The position numbers and the translations under genes were made by a program. The notes beneath the pieces are model-generated. The model did not search any database. It worked only from the letters and a program-made list of their open reading frames with translations, and was not told where the DNA came from. Below are positions 63,811 through 64,000 of a stretch of 64,000 nucleotides of DNA, one piece after another; within the stretch, counting starts at the first letter, position 1; each line of letters starts with the position of its first letter. The stretch is from Methylotenera sp. Lineage in GTDB: Bacteria > Pseudomonadota > Gammaproteobacteria > Burkholderiales > Methylophilaceae. Location of the stretch: NCBI GenBank assembly GCA_013141075.1, contig JABFRQ010000003.1:1-64000 (forward strand). The letters are read 5' to 3'.

Positions 63811-64000
63811 TTGCGCTAAAAATGTGCCTGTGCCCGTGGCTGGGTCTAGTATTTGTACTTTGTGAATCTCTTTAGCTAATGTTTCTGTTTTGCCTTTTTG
63901 CCTGCGCCTTGCACTTCTACTTTAACAGTAGTTTTGCTGGTGTCGCCCAAGCCTTGCGGTAAATTAAACTTGATTTTTAAAATGTCATCTACCGCGCGCA
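63811..64000 (-). pseudogene. Upstream part of the type ISP gene, separated by a one-base frameshift; continues past the right edge
   Basis: On the minus strand, one frame reads AVDDILKIKFNLPQGLGDTS and KTTVKVEVQGAGKK and then hits a stop. The next frame picks up KGKTETLAKEIHKVQILDPA and TGTGTFLAQVVRHIYG, joining the long downstream frame. The break is at the T5 run 63895-63899 (A5 on the coding strand); six would restore the frame. The methylase motif I (DPATGTGTFL) lies just after it. Either the gene is freshly inactivated or this is a base-calling error in a homopolymer. Confidence 0.75.

Noticed and set aside
63885-63905. Programmed ribosomal frameshift in the type ISP gene
   Set aside because: There is an A5 run but no typical slippery heptamer with a following pseudoknot or upstream Shine-Dalgarno stimulator. 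A one-base indel explains it more simply.

Overview
The window reads as chromosomal DNA of a Gram-negative betaproteobacterium. I infer the Nitrosomonadales, perhaps a Methylophilaceae-like methylotroph, from the protein flavour, the moderately AT-rich coding style and the dnaE-accA-tilS order. No rRNA, tRNA, methanol dehydrogenase or other lineage marker is present, so the family-level guess is weak. Most of the window is ordinary housekeeping sequence. The less ordinary parts are two restriction-modification loci at the edges, a repeat island inside the type II secretion cluster, and a set of small palindromic repeats, some of which sit in frame inside a gene.

Layout. 1-1010: wrecked N6-adenine methylase gene, running into an intact Y-family polymerase (dinB). 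2.3-4.0 kb: msrA and corA. 4.0-19 kb: type II secretion. gspD and two unknown exported proteins lie on the minus strand, gspE-gspF on the plus strand, then a 1.6-kb island of REP/BIME repeats with a RAYT transposase remnant, then a minus-strand operon gspG-H-I-J-K-L-M-N-(DUF1624 acyltransferase)-gspC. No prepilin peptidase (gspO) is here. 19-31.9 kb: guaB-guaA, a lipoprotein, greB, a nitroreductase, the ABC-F protein ybiT, a 47-residue DUF3149 protein, typA, and two tandem RhlE-type DEAD-box helicases. The first helicase has a consensus promoter, a leader of about 360 nt and a long RG-rich tail. 32-39 kb: truncated haemoglobin and purT, an orphan sigma-54 response regulator, a TonB-dependent receptor and, divergently, a FecR/OmpA pair. 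A three-site GTATAC operator candidate separates the last two units. 39-45 kb: tilS-accA and dnaE. 45-55 kb: Pil/Chp chemosensory operon pilG-pilH-pilI-pilJ-chpA with a divergent FIST-domain sensor. 55-60 kb: tpx, a MazG-like pyrophosphatase, a THUMP RNA methyltransferase, a spermidine-synthase-like protein and an RNB exoribonuclease. 60.4-64 kb: a type ISP restriction-modification gene, cut by the window edge, with a co-oriented downstream partner carrying two SH3/Tudor-like segments.

How they work together. The Gsp genes supply nearly a full secreton: secretin, ATPase, platform, pseudopilins, GspC/L/M/N. Pil/Chp controls type IV pilus activity. The TonB receptor, FecR-like and OmpA-like proteins form an envelope module that may share one operator.

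The most unusual object is in the type ISP gene. A complete DUF559 (Vsr/PD-(D/E)xK-like) nuclease domain of about 440 bp, bounded by 45-47-bp inverted repeats, is inserted in frame near the 3' end of the reading frame. The same repeat occurs again as an empty back-to-back pair about 0.8 kb upstream in the same frame, and a third, unrelated palindrome is also tolerated in frame. This looks like a small mobile nuclease module that can spread into coding sequence without breaking it.
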